Shown here piece by piece: positions 1 through 10,730 of a stretch of 64,000 nucleotides of DNA; positions within the stretch are counted from its first letter, which is position 1, and each line of letters opens with the position of its first letter. The notes under the pieces were generated by a model. That model had not been told where the DNA came from, searched no databases, and worked only from the letters and a program-made list of their open reading frames with translations. Position numbers and translations under genes: made by a program. This stretch comes from Podospora bellae-mahoneyi (lineage: Eukaryota; Ascomycota; Sordariomycetes; Sordariales; Podosporaceae): positions 2,232,001-2,296,000 of the forward strand of contig NC_085884.1 of the NCBI RefSeq assembly GCF_035222275.1, given 5' to 3'.

Positions 1-1398
1 GGTGTTTCGCGGGCAGGCGGTGTCTGTGGGGGGTCTCGCTGTCTTTTGATTCTCGGGGGGGACGGCGACGTGTCGATAGTCAGTTCGGGCTTCCGTCTGC
101 CGCCTTCTCGGCGAGCCGTGTCGGTTGGATCGTAATCTTGGTACATGTTGTACGGAGTACCTGTCGAGGAGAAACAGGCGGGTGACACAAAGACGCCCCT
201 TTGACGCCATCCACGGCCAAGCCAATCAACAAGCACTCGACAAGCAGCGCGCACGAATTAGAGATGTTCAGAAGCGCGTAAAGAGTGTGCGTCGGTGTGT
301 CCCGTTTAGGGGAACTGTGCCGTGTGTGCCACTCGGGCTGCTCTTGAGATTGTAATTGTTTTGCTTTGCCAGGATTAAATTAGGTAGCGGCCATTCGGCA
401 GACGGACGGCTGCGTAAATCAGTGGAGAGATTGCGACGTCGTCTCTTGTTACTTTCATTCTTCGGCTGCTTCCGTTGCACCGTCATCCTTTGAACAGCGA
501 CAAGGGCAGCGACAGCGGCATCCCGAAAATGTCCTCGACTGATGAATTGTTTGAAAAAGAGCTCGTCCAACCACAATCCAAAGCGCGTCTTTCTCCTACG
601 TCGCGCTGCATCCAGTCCATGCAACCTGACAACGTTGGAGCCCCAAGCTTCCTACTTCTCCTTCTGCGCTAGCCTCGCGGCCATAGCGCTGTCAAGTGCC
701 CCTTTTTTTTTTTTTTTTTTCCTGCAGTGTCTCCCTCAACTCCAATACCGTTTCACCGATTGACAGCTCTGTCATGCAAGTATCTTTTTCAAGAATAAAC
801 AACATGCACATGAACGACATGCACGCTGCAGGAAAAAAACAAACAAATAAAATAGATATATTCCTATGGCCAGCCCGCCATGCTCGTCTGGGGCACGAGT
901 GCGACTTCCAGGGTACCCCACACCGCCTAGTAACATCTCCACATGACATCGTGGCAGGCTTGACACGATCTGAAGGCCCACCGCCTATTCTGGCCTGCCG
1001 CGGCTTGCCGGGGAGAGAAATAAACCGCGCACTCCCTTGTTTCACAATCCGAGCCACGTGGAGGCCGTCGAACCACCATTTCCGATAAACAGCGGCCCCA
1101 CTTGGCTCGGCAAGCCGGTGGCCCCACTCTGCCTCATCGGCTCCGTGTCTCGGCTCCGGTGGCCTTCTCCGTTACAGCAGGTGGAGGAGTCGAAATAAGG
1201 AGAACTGTATTGTATTGATGATTCCCATGAGCACTGGAATCTACGGATATCTCAACTCTATCAACATCAAGCCGTCGTCACATCCTCCGATTCCCCCGCA
1301 CTGACTGAGCAGAACTGCCATCACCCGTTTCATCCTGCAACCCCCCTATCAGTGCAGAGGATGGTGTGGCCCGAAGTCGCCACCGTTCATCACCACCA
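1..1398. other. No supported gene; intergenic
   Basis: I see no convincing coding region here. The short open frames are shadows without domain signals. The stretch contains a run of about 20 T at roughly 703-722 and otherwise ordinary composition. It probably holds untranslated and promoter sequence of a gene beyond the left edge, plus the 3' flank of the minus-strand gene that ends at 1399. Confidence 0.5.
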
Positions 1399-2883
1399 TC
1401 AGATATCTCCCTTGTACCACTTTGTCCACCCCCGAAACTGGATACGGCAGAGCCCGTTCCGCATCTGCTCCGTCCTCATCGGCTTCACTCTCAGGTTGGC
1501 AACCTTGTCCATACAGCTCAAGGGATCCTCCAGAAAATCCATCGCAACCTTGAACGCCCCGGGTCGATTGGAAGACGGGTCAAACGTCAAGGCTTTGTTG
1601 ACGAGCTGGTCGTCTCGGTTGTAACCAGTGCCTTGGTGCATGCCGATGACATGTCCTCCCTGATCCATCACTGGACTTCCGCTGCTACATGAAGCAACCG
1701 CCACGTTGTGATCCATCAACCGCTGGTTCTCCTCCATGTCACAAACAACCTGCGTAGACCCCTCCCGGACTTCGTCATTCTCGTGACCCGACCGGTCAGG
1801 AAGAAGCCCCCGCACAGTAACAGTAATTTTCTCCCCTCGATAAGGCGGGTGCCTATGCTTGAGAGGTCCCTCGCCGTCCACCTCACGATCAAGCCTGATA
1901 ACCCCCATATCGAACGACTTGTCCCCCACCATGAAGAAAGCCCAGTGAACACCGCAGTGCGTGCCCCTATACCTCTCCCAGCCGGGTACATCAATCTCCA
2001 CCGCCTGAGCAAAACCCTCCTTGTGGTTATACACCGCCGCTCCTACCGTCATAACAGTCTTTTGATCAACCAACCACCCCGTGAAGCGATGGTATCTCCT
2101 CTCCCCATTCTTGTCGGGAAACAAAGTGTGAACCCGCACAATTTCATCATTCCTCCTCCCCTCGCTCATCCCAGCGGCAACCTCCCTTTTTAACCTCCTC
2201 CCTTTTTCTTCTGCTTCACACCGTCCCAATGATGGCTCAGTATCAGTGAGCCCCCAGCAGAGAACATCAGGCGCGAAACCGACCTCCCCTCTTGCGATTT
2301 CGATCGTCCCTTCACCGACAGTGAGTAACTCCTCGATGATAGCTTGTAGAATGTCAATCTCCTTCCAGAGCTTGAGATACCTCGCTTTGAAGTCGCCTTC
2401 TTGAAGGTCGTTCTTGAACTCGATCATGACTCGCAGTTTCTCATCCTGGGCGTTGAACACCTCTACTGGTTGGGCGCGGAGCGAGTTTTTTACTGCGTCG
2501 GGGAAGCTGTTGCAAGGGGGGGGAGGGGACCAGGTGATTTCGTGGGTGGTGGTGGTGGAGCCATTGATGAGGGAGATGGAGGCTGTGATGAGGGTGGACA
2601 GCTGGTCGAAGCGCTTTTCGATTTGGATGACCTGGAGTTCGAGTTCGGCTGTGTGGTGGGGGTGGGATTTGGTGCAGAGGGTGGTGAGGGAGGGGATGTT
2701 GTCTTCGCTTTCGGAGGGAATGGGGAAGGAGGCGAGGAGGTAGGAGAGGAGGAGGGTGTATCGACGGAAAAGGGTCGATGTGGCACGGTGGGTTGGGGTC
2801 GTGGTGAGGATTTGGCGGAAGTCTTTAACTTGAAGGTTAGCGAAGGGGTGAGGAACAGAGGTGAAGGGAACGAGACAGACCAT
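1399..2883 (-). CDS. Trypsin-fold (V8-like) protein with degenerate catalytic triad
   Basis: This is a single-exon gene of 494 aa starting at the ATG at 2883. Residues 1-230 are alpha-helical and low in recognisable motifs, with no clear signal peptide, so the protein is probably intracellular. Residues about 265-450 resemble the V8-like/trypsin fold: a TGWLVDQKTVMT strand, an FDMGVIRLD segment supplying the usual Asp, and a SCSSGSPV segment supplying the nucleophilic Ser. The position of the catalytic His is abnormal: where the family has TAGHC this protein has TVGAA, with codons GCG GCG at about 2036-2041. Peptidase activity is therefore doubtful. Fungal trypsin-like domains are known as effector modules linked to NLRs, but here the protein stands alone. 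The coding strand is C-rich in the 5' half and G-rich in the 3' half, as in several neighbours. Confidence 0.75.
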   Translation of the reverse strand: MVCLVPFTSVPHPFANLQVKDFRQILTTTPTHRATSTLFRRYTLLLSYLLASFPIPSESEDNIPSLTTLCTKSHPHHTAELELQVIQIEKRFDQLSTLITASISLINGSTTTTHEITWSPPPPCNSFPDAVKNSLRAQPVEVFNAQDEKLRVMIEFKNDLQEGDFKARYLKLWKEIDILQAIIEELLTVGEGTIEIARGEVGFAPDVLCWGLTDTEPSLGRCEAEEKGRRLKREVAAGMSEGRRNDEIVRVHTLFPDKNGERRYHRFTGWLVDQKTVMTVGAAVYNHKEGFAQAVEIDVPGWERYRGTHCGVHWAFFMVGDKSFDMGVIRLDREVDGEGPLKHRHPPYRGEKITVTVRGLLPDRSGHENDEVREGSTQVVCDMEENQRLMDHNVAVASCSSGSPVMDQGGHVIGMHQGTGYNRDDQLVNKALTFDPSSNRPGAFKVAMDFLEDPLSCMDKVANLRVKPMRTEQMRNGLCRIQFRGWTKWYKGDI

Positions 2884-3726
2884 ATTCAGTGTTGGGTGGT
2901 GTGCTGGGTGGGAGTTGAAGGGACACGCCCTCGAGAATTGGGGCGAGTTCGGCGATTTGGGTCATTTTGCTGCCGGAGGTTGTTTTTCGACTCAGGATGT
3001 CTGCTCAAAGGGATTAATGGTCTCTTTGAAGCGAGGTTCATGGCAGTCTAAATATTTTCAAGACTGCTGGCTTAGAGCTCAAGGCCACCTGCACTGCCTG
3101 GAGAGCCAAGATATCACCAGTCAGCATGCGTGCATACAATGCAGCATAGCCACCAGCCAGCCATCTTTAGACTGTCGGTGTACCAACACTGGCATCATTA
3201 GGCATGGGAAGCCGGCGTTCTCGAATCTCTCTGGAGATAAATATCGCAAAATTGCGCAAGGATGTTCATGATAGGCATTTTGAGAATCCGGGCACTGGAG
3301 ATATCATTCGCATTTCCAATCTAGATCCTTCTCGCATTTAACCCTTCGCTTTTCCGAATGCCTCGTGGCTGTGTGGCTATTGGGAAACACGTGCTTGTCT
3401 CTCCAGAGACACAGAGATTATCGCCAGTTCACAATCAAACGAAAATGCCTCTCCCTGCTCTAGATAGCGGTGGAGGCATAGGAGCGGCTCCTTCTCGCCA
3501 AAAGGACTATCAAAACTTGTTATGCTATCGATGTAAACGTTAACCCCAAGTGTTGATAGGGGAAACCACCCTACTACAGTACCTGCGGAGAAAAAACAGC
3601 TTGTAGGCCAAAAGAGAGACAACTGTGCCTCCAATGCCTGCATCTTTGTGTCTCTTTATGAGTAGCAAAATGAACCGTGCTTTGGACTTCAAGTCGAACC
3701 CGCAGCATGGTATGGGGTGATATCAG
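2884..3726. other. No supported gene; intergenic
   Basis: This is the promoter side of the trypsin-fold gene and the left flank of the transposon. I see no coding feature or RNA gene. Confidence 0.5.
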
Positions 3727-3728
3727 TA

Positions 3729-3781
3729 ACGTGCATGATAAGCGAGCGACGCAGATAAGCGAGCGACGCACTCTCCACCAC
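3729..3781 (+). repeat. Left terminal inverted repeat, element 1
   Basis: This 53-bp repeat matches the reverse complement of 5508-5560 exactly. It contains two adjacent identical 17-bp units (GATAAGCGAGCGACGCA), probably the transposase binding sites. Confidence 0.95.
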
Positions 3782-3817
3782 CTTACTATAACTATCCTCA
3801 ATTGCTAGACCACAACA

Positions 3818-5461
3818 TTAAAAACCAACTACAATTACGTCAGAAACAGCTGAATCAGACCCTTCTGCAGCCTCCTGGCAAGTGCGGGCATTATGGCCAG
3901 GCTTACCGCACACACCACAGCACTGAACCTTCGTACGAGCCTCCCTACATTACCGCCATCCGGCTATATTTCTTCCACTACCTCCTTACCCACGGTCTTC
4001 TAGTCCAGTAAATCCTATATATTTTGCACAGTGAGTAATCCTCCGAGCCGTATATCTATTTTTTAGCTTTCTGGCGTTTATTTAATGCTTTATTAGCTTT
4101 ACGGAGCGAAACGTTTTTTAATTAAAGGAAGGTTACTTAATATATTATAATTATTGTATTTTTAATAAACTAATTTATAATAATTAATATTAAAGTTTAA
4201 AAATTATTTTAATAATTAATATTATAAATTTTTAATAAATATTAATTATAAATTAATTTCTTAAAGGTTTTATAATATTAAAAATAATTAAGGTAATACC
4301 GTATCCGGCTTTAAAAATAAAAATATTAATATATAAAACTTTATATTTAATTTAAAAAATATTTTTATAAACCGTATAATATAAAGCTAATACTTATAAA
4401 ATTACTTTGTATATTTTTTTCGATTATAAAAGTAAAAAGGATTTTACGGAAAATATAAAAGAATTTAAATTTATTTATATAATTAATATATATATATATA
4501 TATTAAATCTTTAATTTAACGGCCGTACATTTACTTTAATAATTTAAAGTAATTAATATTAAGTAATTAAAGAAAGTAAAAGAAATATAGAAATATATAA
4601 AGCGTAATAATATTATTTTATTAATAATAACGTTTAAATCTAATTAAATAATAACTTTTATAATTATTAAAGATTAATAACCGGTATTTACTTTTCGTAC
4701 AGAGCGTTATATAATAATCGAAATATTAAATTTAATTTAAATTTACCGGATTAATAATTTAATTATTATTAATAATTATAATATATTAATTAATAAAATA
4801 ATATTATATAGTTAAAATAATAAAAAGTAAAATAATTTAATAAAAAATATTAACTTTCTTAATTATTATTATTTATTACGGTTATTAAACTAAATTAATC
4901 TTACTTTATTAAAGCCGTCCGAAATTATAATTATTATATTTATAAAAATAATATTTATTATAAATTTAATTTCGTTAAAGTTATAAATATTATTATTTGT
5001 AATATTTTATTTAACTTTAATATTCCGTATAAATATAAATTACTTAATAATAATCTTTAAATGCTTATACTTAGCTTTTTAATAATTATATTTATATATA
5101 AAACGCGTACGGAGCTATAATTAACGTTTAACGAAGTGATAGGTTTAGCGTTTATTAATAAAAAGCACGTCGTATACGTATAATAATTAATTAATTATAT
5201 TTTTTATATTATATAATTTAAATAGGAATATACGTATAGATAGCTTAAGGACGTATTAAACTATTATCGTTTCCTTTAGATCCGTTAAATTACGTAAGTT
5301 AGTTAGAATATTATATTGCATTAGTCGGCCATTACGCCTATGGCGGAGGGTTACTTTTAGGACGTTATATAACTTAGCTGCAGTACGGATATTAAGATCC
5401 TCCTTATTTAAATAGCTTCGAGGGTAAGAAGAAGTCTAGCTTCTTTTGAAGGGCCGTCCAT
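3818..5461 (-). pseudogene. Fot1-like transposase relic (element 1)
   Basis: The span from start to stop is 1,644 bp, equal to about 547 codons, the usual size of Fot1/pogo transposases. The first 17 codons after the ATG at 5461 read as an N-terminus before a TAA. Downstream, the frame still shows a helix-turn-helix pattern of the pogo/Psq type, with TAA and TAG codons where Gln is expected. The catalytic core is AT-saturated and unreadable. The C-terminus keeps a CCHC-type zinc knuckle (C-x2-C-x4-H-x4-C, about 3884-3930), common in fungal Fot1 transposases. It is inactive. Confidence 0.8.
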
Positions 5462-5507
5462 GGTTGTTGGTGGTGAATTGTAGTAAAAGATATTGAAGAG
5501 ACGTATT

Positions 5508-5560
5508 GTGGTGGAGAGTGCGTCGCTCGCTTATCTGCGTCGCTCGCTTATCATGCACGT
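5508..5560 (-). repeat. Right terminal inverted repeat, element 1
   Basis: Exact inverted copy of 3729-3781, followed by the TA target duplication. Confidence 0.95.
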
Positions 5561-5562
5561 TA

Positions 5563-6366
5563 GTAGAGTTTGTAGGCCCAATGATGATGGTTTCTCATCA
5601 CCGGGAGGCTTGATGGGAGGTGTGCGAGGATGACCAAGTCTGCGTATCTCATTGGAAGGACCCAAAAGCTTTCGCAGTATGAGATTCCCATCTGAAGATG
5701 AAATAGATCCCTTTATGCCGGTATTCACCTAGTCTAGGTTTCTACTCTAGCCATACGTAGGTACCTAGTTAATCCTCTTGACACATATGAAAATACTGAT
5801 TGTGAAACCTTTCCAAACAAGCGTGACATGTTTCCTAGATGGGACCAATAGTCCTAATACTTGAAGAGGTCATGATAGCAAAACCGAAATACCGTCTGAA
5901 TGATCTTGCTGGATATTTGGTCACCGGTCAGTACCATGTTGCCACGGTGAAGAGAACATGACTATCTCCTGGTTTTGACCAGCTGCCAAAGGCTTGAGCC
6001 TCTACGCAAGTTCAAGGGCTGTAAGACCTCGTTCCTCCTACATGAAAAATGCAAGTCACCTTGTCCATTACACCTACTACCAGTCTTTGCAGGCCGCTAG
6101 TTTACTGCCACCACTAGGTATTCACAACACGAGCACCCCAGCTTCTAAAGTCATATGAACACCAAGACAAGCTTCCCTGCTCGCCTATCTATCATCCTCA
6201 AAAGATTGGCAGCTCAACTCTGCTAATCATGAAGTCCACAAAGACGTGGCCCAGGGCTCGAGAACGGCCAGACCCACAAAGATGAACCACGAATCCAAGA
6301 CCAACAACGTCGACATACTACTTCAGACCTCCTACCAGTCGGCACGTCGAAGCAGAGGTACGACGC
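5563..6366. other. No supported gene; intergenic
   Basis: This is the flank of the transposon. I see no coding region with family resemblance. An upstream exon of the small gene at 6367 could lie here, because its reading frame stays open for some codons before the ATG. Confidence 0.4.
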
Positions 6367-6741
6367 ATGAACTCGCCAGCACCAGCCAACACCGACGCCC
6401 CCTGCAACTGCGATATAGGAAGGGCGATAGACGATCTCAAAGCGGTAAATATCCAGGCTTTTCAGGACTATCAGGACCTAACCGAGACACGCAAGGTGTA
6501 GGGGAAGGGCACTATGATGCAGTCCATGAAGTCAGGAGACATGGATCTGGTGAATATCATGCTCACAATTCACGGGTATTTCGATCTTACCTCTGGATTG
6601 TTGATAGAGTGGATCAGGGGAGGACTGGGAGATCCACGCAAACTTGATCTGTCAGACAAGGAGGATCTCTGCAAGCGAGAGGAAGATCTCAAGAAGGACA
6701 AAGAAAAGTACGGAAAAATAGTTGGGTGCGGAAGGTCTTGA
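6367..6741 (+). CDS. Small two-exon hypothetical protein (105 aa)
   Basis: I propose exons 6367-6444 and 6502-6741. The 57-nt intron has a GTAAAT donor, a CTAAC branch site and a TAG acceptor, and it removes the only in-frame stop. The product is hydrophilic: a short N-terminus with a CNC motif, a middle hydrophobic helix (about residues 46-64), and a strongly charged C-terminal helix rich in Asp, Lys and Glu. It is not a family I recognise. Because the intron length is a multiple of three, an unspliced read would look like two separate short frames. An additional upstream exon is possible. The model rests on splice signals alone. Confidence 0.45.
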
Positions 6742-7023
6742 ACCACGATAACAGAAGGGAGCCAGGAAGGTGATTTGGGATACGCAGGTTCGAGTTGATA
6801 TTGGCATGTAGGTAGGATAGCAAGAAAATAAACTGGGCAGGCCTATTTTTCATGACAACCTCAAACAAAGACGCAGCGGGTCAGAGAAGCATGCATGAAA
6901 GCACAAGTCATTCGTCATTCAATAACAAAGCTACACCTCAAGACCTCACTATCACCCTCAACCTGGCCTTGACTTTCACCCCCTGCCAAGTTGGCACCCA
7001 GGACCATCCACCACATGTCCACC

Positions 7024-7464
7024 CTAACCAATAACAACATTAACCTTGAGGTCATTCCCGCTCGTCACCGTGTAATTAAACGAATACTTCCTCCCATCCC
7101 TCGTGACCTCATACGAAGACAGCGTCTTCCACCTCGCATCAACACGCTCCTTCTTCTGAGTGCCACCCCATTCAGTCTCGTAGTACTCCGGCGTGATGAC
7201 AACACCAGTCTGGCTGGCAGGGTCCAGCTTAGTGACGATGTCGCCCCACGGCTTGTAGTTGTGCACGCCAAGGGTGACGATGAAGTTCTCGCCCGTGTCG
7301 GCCACGAAGCGGAGCGAGCCCGAGGTGCCGCTGGCGCCGATGGTGAGGACTTGGGCGCCTTTGACCTCGTCCCAGGTGCCGTTGCGGAAGACGGTGCTTT
7401 CGGCGAGGTGGAAGAAGGCGTTGGTTTTGGTCTGGTAGACCTGGACTTTGATGGTGTAGGACAT
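7024..7464 (-). CDS. Fungal fruit-body lectin (ABL/XCL family)
   Basis: This is a 146-aa single-coding-exon protein that aligns along its whole length with the Agaricus bisporus and Xerocomus chrysenteron lectins. It has the MSYTIKVQVYQT start, the TIGASGTSGSLRF loop, the GVHNYKPWGDIVTKL motif and a SGNDLKVNVVIG end. The family is an actinoporin-like beta-sandwich that binds the T-antigen disaccharide and GlcNAc. Members are cytosolic, made in fruiting bodies or sclerotia, and are held to defend against nematodes and insects. There is no signal peptide, as expected. A 65-nt intron (7466-7530: GTCAGT donor, CTGAC branch, CAG acceptor) appears to end one base before the ATG, in the 5' untranslated region. 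The gene is flanked by long gene-poor stretches. The family is patchily distributed in ascomycetes. Confidence 0.93.
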   Translation of the reverse strand: MSYTIKVQVYQTKTNAFFHLAESTVFRNGTWDEVKGAQVLTIGASGTSGSLRFVADTGENFIVTLGVHNYKPWGDIVTKLDPASQTGVVITPEYYETEWGGTQKKERVDARWKTLSSYEVTRDGRKYSFNYTVTSGNDLKVNVVIG

Positions 7465-7699
7465 CCTGGTGAAAGTTGGTCAGTCAGGGGAAGTATGGCA
7501 AGAGCCGGAGGAAAAGGGGAAAGAACTGACCTTGCTGGTTGAAAGTCGTGTTTCAAGGCTTGGAAATGTGCTGAGTTCGAATGGCTGTGACCTCGAGTTG
7601 TCTGATGATTCTCAACTTCATGTTTTCCGAGCCGACAACGTCGTACTTATAAACCAGGGAGATGGCCTGTGCTTCGATCTCCCCAGGTTCTGAATTTCA

Positions 7700-9437
7700 T
7701 GATCTATTCCAGTTCAACCCAATAGATACCCTCCCTCAAGGCTCACTCTCCATTGACTCAAATCTTGCAGATACCCCGCTCCTGGGCCTCTGCGTCTTGG
7801 GAACTTGGCTGGCTGATCTCTCATCGGGACTTGCCGTGTAACAGCATCGAGGTATGGCTACTTCTGAGGTCTTAGACGGACGGCGGTACGACGGTCAACA
7901 TGTACGATTTGGCCAGTCAAAAACCGGCCCTGAGTATGACGGAATTTCTCATGATTCGAGCGTGCGTAAAAGGCGGCCGAAGAAACAGACCAGTTTCAGG
8001 GAAGCTAGGTCTTTTCCCAGGTTGGTTCATCGGTTAGCCGCAAAGTGCAGAACGCAACTACGGAGAAGGCTCTGTTGTGGTTTGTTAATCTAGGCAGTCA
8101 TTAGTCTTTTGGTATTGATTACCCGCCGTGGGCATCGACCTTGCTTGAGCTATACTTCTGTTTTCCATGACGGTTCTCCGGTAGAAAACTGGGGTTGAAT
8201 GATACATGTATGAGAGGAGCCCAAATCAGACGCATGCAGTCGAGCCAAGAGGCGCGCCTCATGTTCTGAGCTATCATCTGTCTTCCTACCTAACTCCGAA
8301 CATGCACTTCTGGGCTGTTGTGCCAACAAGACAGTATCGTTTGGTGGCGTCGAGTTTGAAGCTGAACCGTTCTAGAAGAGAAGATAATCTGAGTAGAAAC
8401 GCAATGTCGATCAAACAAATGCAGTGTAGTGGGTCGATATGCTGTGATTTGTCGACAGAGCGGGGAAGTATTGAAAAGGCTTAAACGGCAGGATTGGAAT
8501 AGGGCTTGGGAAAGACGGGCCGGTCATGAAAATGCTGGCCAGATTGGCATTATTACATTACAAAAGGTTAGTGATAGGTATTTGTAGACTTGACCTGTTG
8601 AAGCGGAAGTTAATACGACACGAGTGGAATTAGGTGATTTATGGCTGAGGTTCATACGTTTCGGAGGTTGAAGAGGTTCAGTTCAACCATATTTAACATA
8701 ATGTGGCCTAAAGTTCGTGATAGCTGTGTCTTAACATTACGATGTAAGACGGCCCGATCCCTTGTGTAGCCTCAGTCGATCCAATAATTTCATCCTTTTA
8801 CCTAATACTTACCAGGTATCGAACCACCTGCATCCTGCTGTGTCCCTGTGCCAATACATTGCATGGTGTATATGCTTTAATGATACCCGGTATGCTTGTT
8901 GGATTTTGGAGACGAGTTACAAAAGCCGTAAAAGCACTGGAATATTAACTTGCAAGGCGGGAGAGCTCATTGAATTTGTTGTCCTTTAAACGTAGAAGAG
9001 CCGTGATATCTGAGGTGGTGATAAACTGTGGCTTAATGATGATCGAGTTCAAGGTTGACCTACGAGGGCTGTTTGTCGGTACCTAGGTGAGCGTAATGAC
9101 AAAGAAGCGGTGCTTAGCCGTTGTTCAGAAAACCCCGCCATCAACCAGAGTCAGGTGTTAAGTAAGGCAATGTGTACCTAACTCCTCAGAGCCCAAGGGT
9201 TGCTTTGAATCTTGCGTCCACCACGCAAATATCATGAAATCCTAGCGTTTTCCTCTTGGGTGGTGCACTTCCCGCAATGTCCGGTCTCGCTGGAATGTTG
9301 GATAAGAACTTTTGCCGCATGTTGTTGCTCGAACCCATCCTTCCGCAGCCTCCGGCTGGCTGACTGGCATCCACTTCGATTTGTCGTAGCGGCCTTGGCT
9401 GCAACTATTTATATCATGCTCTCAAAACGGCAAAAAG
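7700..9437. other. No supported gene; long intergenic region
   Basis: This is about 1.7 kb upstream of the lectin. Open frames are short and show no coding pattern. I see no repeat with partners elsewhere in the window. Confidence 0.45.
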
Positions 9438-10169
9438 ATGCCGCTTGGGCATGTTGCTTGTTCTCCCAATCAGACAGAGTCCATCAAATATTCTCGAAAG
9501 CCCGAGTTCGTCATGCTGATAAACCCGAATAGCTTCGCCGGGAAAAGCATGACGTGGACCGAACCCCCCAGGATAAAAGATGGTCGGGCGATGAACATAG
9601 AGGCTCTTTCCGACCAGCTCGAGTCTGTTCGCTCGAATATTCAACAGTACGCCGCCACGGTGTTCGAAACGTTCCCGAATCCAGACTCCAAACGAGAACG
9701 CCATCAACTCGAGCGAATGCCAATGAATAATGAACTCTAGAACCGCGTTACAACAACATTCATCCACCTAGTTGCCGTCCAAGAAGCGGCCATCGGGTTA
9801 GGGCCCACAGTTGAGCGGGCACAGAAGACAGAGAGGAGGGCTGTTTGCCAACCCATGATCAACCTTCGACAGTACTTCGATGAACCTTGTGTGAGACTAG
9901 CGAGGATAGTCAAAATGAAGCTTTGCCAAGTGAAAGAACGGGTGAAGGCCGCTGATAATCTGTTGTGGAAGGAGGAGAAAGGACGCGGGACGTGGGCAAG
10001 CAGGTTTGAGTCTGAGAAGGCAAAAGTGGAGAGGCAGATGAAGGTGCAAGCGGTAAAGTCGGAGCTGCCGACTGACCTGAAGCATCTAGTATTTCTCCAG
10101 AAAATGTACAAGTCCCTCGATGAAATCGATCTCGAGAACAAGGTCGCCATTGCGTATTTGCAGGGGTGA
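9438..10169 (+). pseudogene. Decayed hypothetical gene with one in-frame TAG
   Basis: A single reading frame runs from the ATG at 9438 to the TGA at 10169, interrupted only by a TAG at 9738-9740. If the TAG were CAG the product would be 243 aa, hydrophilic and mostly helical, with a Lys/Glu-rich second half. I could not find an intron that removes the TAG in phase with good signals: GTACGC at 9647 is out of phase, and GTGTTC at 9660 is in phase but weak. The family is unknown. A similarly broken gene lies about 560 bp downstream on the same strand. Confidence 0.45.
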
Positions 10170-10730
10170 ACGAAGCCTTCGGGCCACGATCAGATGGCAA
10201 GGGGTAAAGGGCGGTAGACAGCTGCAAAGGCACGACAAAGTTGGCCACCTGATGCAACACTGGGTGTTGCAGCATATAAAAGGCGAGATTGGGAAGGTTT
10301 TGACAGGCACAAGGAGTAGCACAGGAAGAGCGGGATGAACAGGTATCTCCTCACAGTGATTGTCGTTAGCAATATAATATTCAGAGAACTGTCTCTCCCA
10401 TCCATGTATTTTGAAGCACATGTTAATGCTGAGCAGGTCTCAGCCAGGCGGACGATTTATCAATATATATGGGACCAATCATCCCGGACAACACAGACCG
10501 TTCAGCGCCCTTTCTGTGGTGCCGCTTGCGAACCAAATTTTACTTCTTTTATTTTTCGCGAGCACACAGACACTCAACCGTCTGCTCACACGAGGACAAC
10601 GCTCGCTCGCGACAGATTTTCGTCCCAACATCGCCCAAGCCAAGGTAAATTGTTTTCACTAAAATTTCCATTTCTCCTTGCTAACTGATATTGGCATATA
10701 GCACATCTCACTCACAAAAGTCTCGCCACC

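Larger units (their letters stand above)
3729..5560 (-). mobile_element. Fot1/pogo-like (Tc1-mariner superfamily) DNA transposon, RIP-mutated
   Basis: The element is 1,832 bp, bounded by perfect 53-bp terminal inverted repeats and flanked on both sides by a TA dinucleotide (3727-3728 and 5561-5562), the target duplication of this superfamily. The transposase reads on the minus strand. Its start region (ATG at 5461) and its end, with a CCHC zinc knuckle and stop at 3818, remain readable, but the core from about 4030 to 5340 is almost entirely A/T and full of stops. This is the RIP signature. The two ends, about 300 bp on the left and 220 bp on the right, have normal composition. A second related copy lies at 12802-15034. 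Confidence 0.9.

Noticed and set aside
268-1127. Overlapping open frames of up to 130 codons on both strands
   Set aside because: They overlap each other, include the poly-T run, and show no coding pattern or family motif.
3802-4011. Plus-strand 69-codon frame repeated at 12815-13105
   Set aside because: It is the antisense of the transposase C-terminus; the minus strand carries the zinc knuckle and the real stop.
4030-5340. AT-rich block considered as a centromere or mitochondrial insertion
   Set aside because: It lies between perfect transposon inverted repeats and aligns with the core of a second element, so RIP of a transposon explains it.
7065-7556. 163-codon minus-strand frame over the lectin
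   Set aside because: Out-of-frame shadow of the lectin, which matches its family over its full length.
8815-8850. GGTTCGAT sequence suggestive of a tRNA B box on the minus strand
   Set aside because: The flanking stem does not fold as a T-arm and no A box lies at the right distance.
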